From: Gallionellaceae bacterium
GTDB taxonomy: Bacteria; Pseudomonadota; Gammaproteobacteria; Burkholderiales; Gallionellaceae
Length of the DNA stretch: 7,659 bases
Direction of reading: 5' to 3'
Assembly: GCA_003151655.1 (NCBI GenBank)
Contig: PLYB01000180.1
Span: 1 to 7,659 of the forward strand
Made by a program: the position numbers and the translations under genes. Position 1 is the first letter of the stretch. Every line of letters starts with the position of its first letter. Below the pieces are notes generated by a model. That model worked only from the letters and a program-made list of their open reading frames with translations, did not search any database and was not told the DNA's origin. Below are positions 5,765 to 7,659 of the stretch, in pieces.

Positions 5765-6772
5765 TTAGTTGCCTAATACCTTCTGTTTTTCCACTTGGAA
5801 TTCTTGATCCGTCAATACTCCCTCCTTCTTCAATTCGGCCAAGTTTTTCAAGAGCTGTATGCGCTGCTCTGGTGTGGTTGATGTGGAAGCTGCTGAAGGA
5901 CTAGGTGTCGATAATTGAACCTCCTTCGCTATCGGTTGCGGCGGAACGGCTTGTGGAGGTGCAACTACCAATGCGGGCGCGATAATTTCTTGATGTGTCG
6001 CAGGTTGGGCAACCGCTTGTATGTTTCGCGAGGAATTCACCACACGCAAGAAGTTATTCTCAAACTCATTATTCCCGAGTTGGTTTTCAAGGACACGGGC
6101 ATTGCCGGCGCCAAAATAGATATTGGTGTATTGAGTGGTATCGGCACCGAAGCTAATAACAGCCTGATGCGATTTGGTCATGACAGAAACAATTTGCCCA
6201 TCCGGGGAATATTCGACCAGCGCGTTATCTAGGCCTACCCATTCGATCGTGCTTTTATTGTCATGTGGCATGTAGAAATATTGTGCCAAGATCGTATTTA
6301 TTTTCCCGCCTAGTTCAGGCTTGTAAAGCTTGACCACATTTCCGCGCGAGCTGGCAAAGGCCACGTAACGCTTGCCTATTTCATCATCCAATGGCGAATA
6401 ATTGTAGCTTCGCATGTATTGAACGACCGACCCCATATTGGAGTTGCGATACATAAGCCTTTTGAGCGTGAGTGATGTGGGGCTTAGCTGCTGGAGCTCA
6501 AATCCTTTCGCATTTTGAGCAAAATCCTTATTCAGCCCCTCTTCCTTGCCGTCATCTGACAAGTAATAGAACTGATCGACCAATTGCTTGTCGGCGACAT
6601 TTTTGTACTTTTCGATTTTTTGTTTGGACGTATCAAACACTGATTTGAGTCCGGTGGTAAGACTATCAAGTATCCCCGCTGAACAAACTGGAATGCATGT
6701 TGCGAAAGCTGCCGCAAGAAAAGCGGCCGACAAACGAAATTTATTATTCGCTCTATTTAGACAAATCATCAT
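5765..6772 (-). CDS. exported protein with C-terminal SHOCT domain
   Basis: The product has 335 residues from the ATG at 6772. The signal peptide has a basic start (NRANNKFR), a hydrophobic run and a likely cut after VCSA at residue 32. A central region (about 65-250) of mixed beta character contains IEWVGLDNALVEYSPDG and SHQAVISFGA; I do not recognise a family for it. A Pro/Ala linker (265-300) leads to a SHOCT domain at 301-332 (PEQRIQLLKNLAELKKEGVL, then TDQEF). SHOCT domains are short helical modules found at the ends of many envelope proteins and are thought to aid oligomerisation. The frame extends to 6841, but the ATG at 6772 has AAGGGGA five bases upstream and lies one base after the stop of the membrane protein gene; a second ATG follows at 6769. 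The gene is in an operon with both neighbours. Confidence 0.8.
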   Translation of the reverse strand: MMICLNRANNKFRLSAAFLAAAFATCIPVCSAGILDSLTTGLKSVFDTSKQKIEKYKNVADKQLVDQFYYLSDDGKEEGLNKDFAQNAKGFELQQLSPTSLTLKRLMYRNSNMGSVVQYMRSYNYSPLDDEIGKRYVAFASSRGNVVKLYKPELGGKINTILAQYFYMPHDNKSTIEWVGLDNALVEYSPDGQIVSVMTKSHQAVISFGADTTQYTNIYFGAGNARVLENQLGNNEFENNFLRVVNSSRNIQAVAQPATHQEIIAPALVVAPPQAVPPQPIAKEVQLSTPSPSAASTSTTPEQRIQLLKNLAELKKEGVLTDQEFQVEKQKVLGN

Positions 6773-6773
6773 A

Positions 6774-7007
6774 TTATTCCCCTTGCTGAACGACTGGCTT
6801 GGTAGCTTCAGGCAAGACAGTATTGAGGGAAAATAAGGCAAGCCACATCATGACCAAGCTCAATTGACTGGACAGCGTTATCAGCATGCCGAATTCGCTA
6901 CCCTGAACGCTGCCGGATGTATTTATGAAAATAATAAATCCCTTAAAAATCATATAAGCGCTCAATACACGCAAGGCCCAGCCGGTGATACCCTTTACGT
7001 TCTTCAT
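6774..7007 (-). CDS. small membrane protein with two predicted helices, unknown function
   Basis: This 77-residue protein has a short basic N-terminus (MKNVKG), a first hydrophobic segment at about 9-29 (WALRVLSAYMIFKGFIIFI), a short polar loop (NTSGSVQGSE) and a second segment at about 41-64 (around LSLVMMWLALFSL). It ends in a polar tail. I recognise no family. The start is well supported: AAGGGAGAG (7020-7012) lies four bases before the ATG and overlaps the TAA of the upstream gene. Its own last codons contain the SD of the SHOCT gene. This layout suggests coupled translation and a membrane partner role for the exported proteins on either side (inference). Confidence 0.75.
   Translation of the reverse strand: MKNVKGITGWALRVLSAYMIFKGFIIFINTSGSVQGSEFGMLITLSSQLSLVMMWLALFSLNTVLPEATKPVVQQGE
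6778..6784 (-). promoter_or_regulatory. ribosome binding site of the SHOCT gene inside the upstream coding end
   Basis: AAGGGGA on the minus strand ends five bases before the ATG at 6772 and is embedded in the last sense codons of the membrane protein gene. It decides the start at 6772 over the upstream in-frame starts back to 6841, and implies translational coupling. Confidence 0.7.
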
Positions 7008-7011
7008 TTTT

Positions 7012-7020
7012 CTCTCCCTT
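7012..7020 (-). promoter_or_regulatory. ribosome binding site overlapping the stop codon of the preceding gene
   Basis: AAGGGAGAG on the minus strand shares its two first bases with the TAA (7021-7019) of the exported-protein gene and lies four bases from the ATG at 7007. Terminating ribosomes would be placed directly on this site. Confidence 0.7.
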
Positions 7021-7606
7021 AGAATGCCTTGCTCTGAGACTGCGCCTTCTGGCGTACTTGAGCGTTTTTCTCAGTATTGATTTCTGCTTGCATTTGTTTG
7101 TTTGCAGCGGAGTCAATAAACCTTAAGAGCGTCGTAGTGTCCGGCCAGCCACGAGATACTTCTATTTGCATACCTTGACCCATACTCCATTTCGCAGTTA
7201 CTGGACCGAGGCCATAGCTTCCGCTTTTCGAAGACGGACGACCGTACTTCGTGGTTACCATGTCAATAACCTTTCCGACCAGACCTGTATCCATAAACCC
7301 CGAAAATGTGTATTCAGCAAAAGCAAATTTATTGGAAGCCGACACATATCCGGCTTTGAAATCAGAAGCCCCTTCAAGTACTTTTTGAGCGTCGTAAGTG
7401 TCAACCCAATAGCCGTTGTCCTCACGCGTAGGCGCCATTCCATTTTGCTTGAATACTTGCCTGAGTTGATCGCGATCTGCATTCTTGAGCGATACTCCAA
7501 AAAGCTCGACCTGCTTGGATTTTTGATCTGCATTAGCGTTGGGAGCTACCGAGAACAAAGCAGCAGCGGCAATGGACACTACAATAATTGCTTTACTAAA
7601 CTTCAT
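7019..7606 (-). CDS. exported protein of unknown function
   Basis: This 195-residue protein starts with a clear Sec signal peptide (MKFSKAIIVVSIAAAALFSV, probable cut after NANA at about 26) and no lipobox cysteine, so it is probably periplasmic. The mature part contains VELFGVSLKNADRDQLRQVF, GYWVDTYDAQKVL and TGLVGKVIDMVTTKYGRP. The last resembles modules that pair a helix with a conserved KYG.P turn, often seen in small periplasmic proteins, but I cannot assign a family. The C-terminus is a Gln/Lys-rich helix (about 165-195). AGGGGGA lies five bases before the ATG at 7606. It is the first gene of the envelope operon visible here. The 53 bases upstream are AT-rich, but I see no convincing promoter, so the true start of the operon may lie beyond the right edge. 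Confidence 0.75.
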   Translation of the reverse strand: MKFSKAIIVVSIAAAALFSVAPNANADQKSKQVELFGVSLKNADRDQLRQVFKQNGMAPTREDNGYWVDTYDAQKVLEGASDFKAGYVSASNKFAFAEYTFSGFMDTGLVGKVIDMVTTKYGRPSSKSGSYGLGPVTAKWSMGQGMQIEVSRGWPDTTTLLRFIDSAANKQMQAEINTEKNAQVRQKAQSQSKAF

Positions 7607-7659
7607 TGATTTCCCCCTACATATAAAATTTCATTTATCCTAAAAACCGCAGTTGCCGC

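Overview
This is a Gram-negative, probably proteobacterial, stretch. Three proteins have Sec signal peptides or lipoboxes of proteobacterial type, one resembles a tandem BamE/SmpA lipoprotein, and the recombinase belongs to a FimB-like family. I cannot name a species. Every gene I can support lies on the minus strand, so transcription runs from high to low coordinates. There are no tRNA or rRNA genes, CRISPR arrays or recognisable insertion sequences.

Right half (about 7606 down to 4429): a cell-envelope cluster. An exported protein of unknown function, a two-helix membrane protein and an exported protein ending in a SHOCT domain are tightly spaced (11 bp and 1 bp), each with a good Shine-Dalgarno (SD) sequence, so they form an operon. 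A glycine-zipper lipoprotein follows directly but is broken by a one-base frameshift. After a 177-bp gap comes a tandem BamE-like lipoprotein, closed by a GC hairpin with a T run (4376-4409).

Left half (about 4321 down to 268): an accessory, mobile-element-like module. It starts with two nested inverted repeats directly upstream of a small FimB-type tyrosine recombinase. That recombinase is intact apart from one in-frame TGA where a Trp is expected. Next come a DUF2779-type protein joining a Cas4-like Fe-S nuclease domain to a DEDDy exonuclease-like domain, and a compact type IA topoisomerase of the TopB class. The last two each have a candidate promoter with an unusual 15-bp spacer, and the DUF2779 gene may be read from a leaderless mRNA. 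Positions 1-267 hold at most one unsupported small ORF and an AT-rich tract.

The most interesting part is the pairing of a dual-nuclease protein with a minimal topoisomerase III beside a decayed recombinase. It could be a DNA-processing, recombination or defence cassette carried by an integrated element. That reading is inference: the protein families are recognisable, the joint function is not established.
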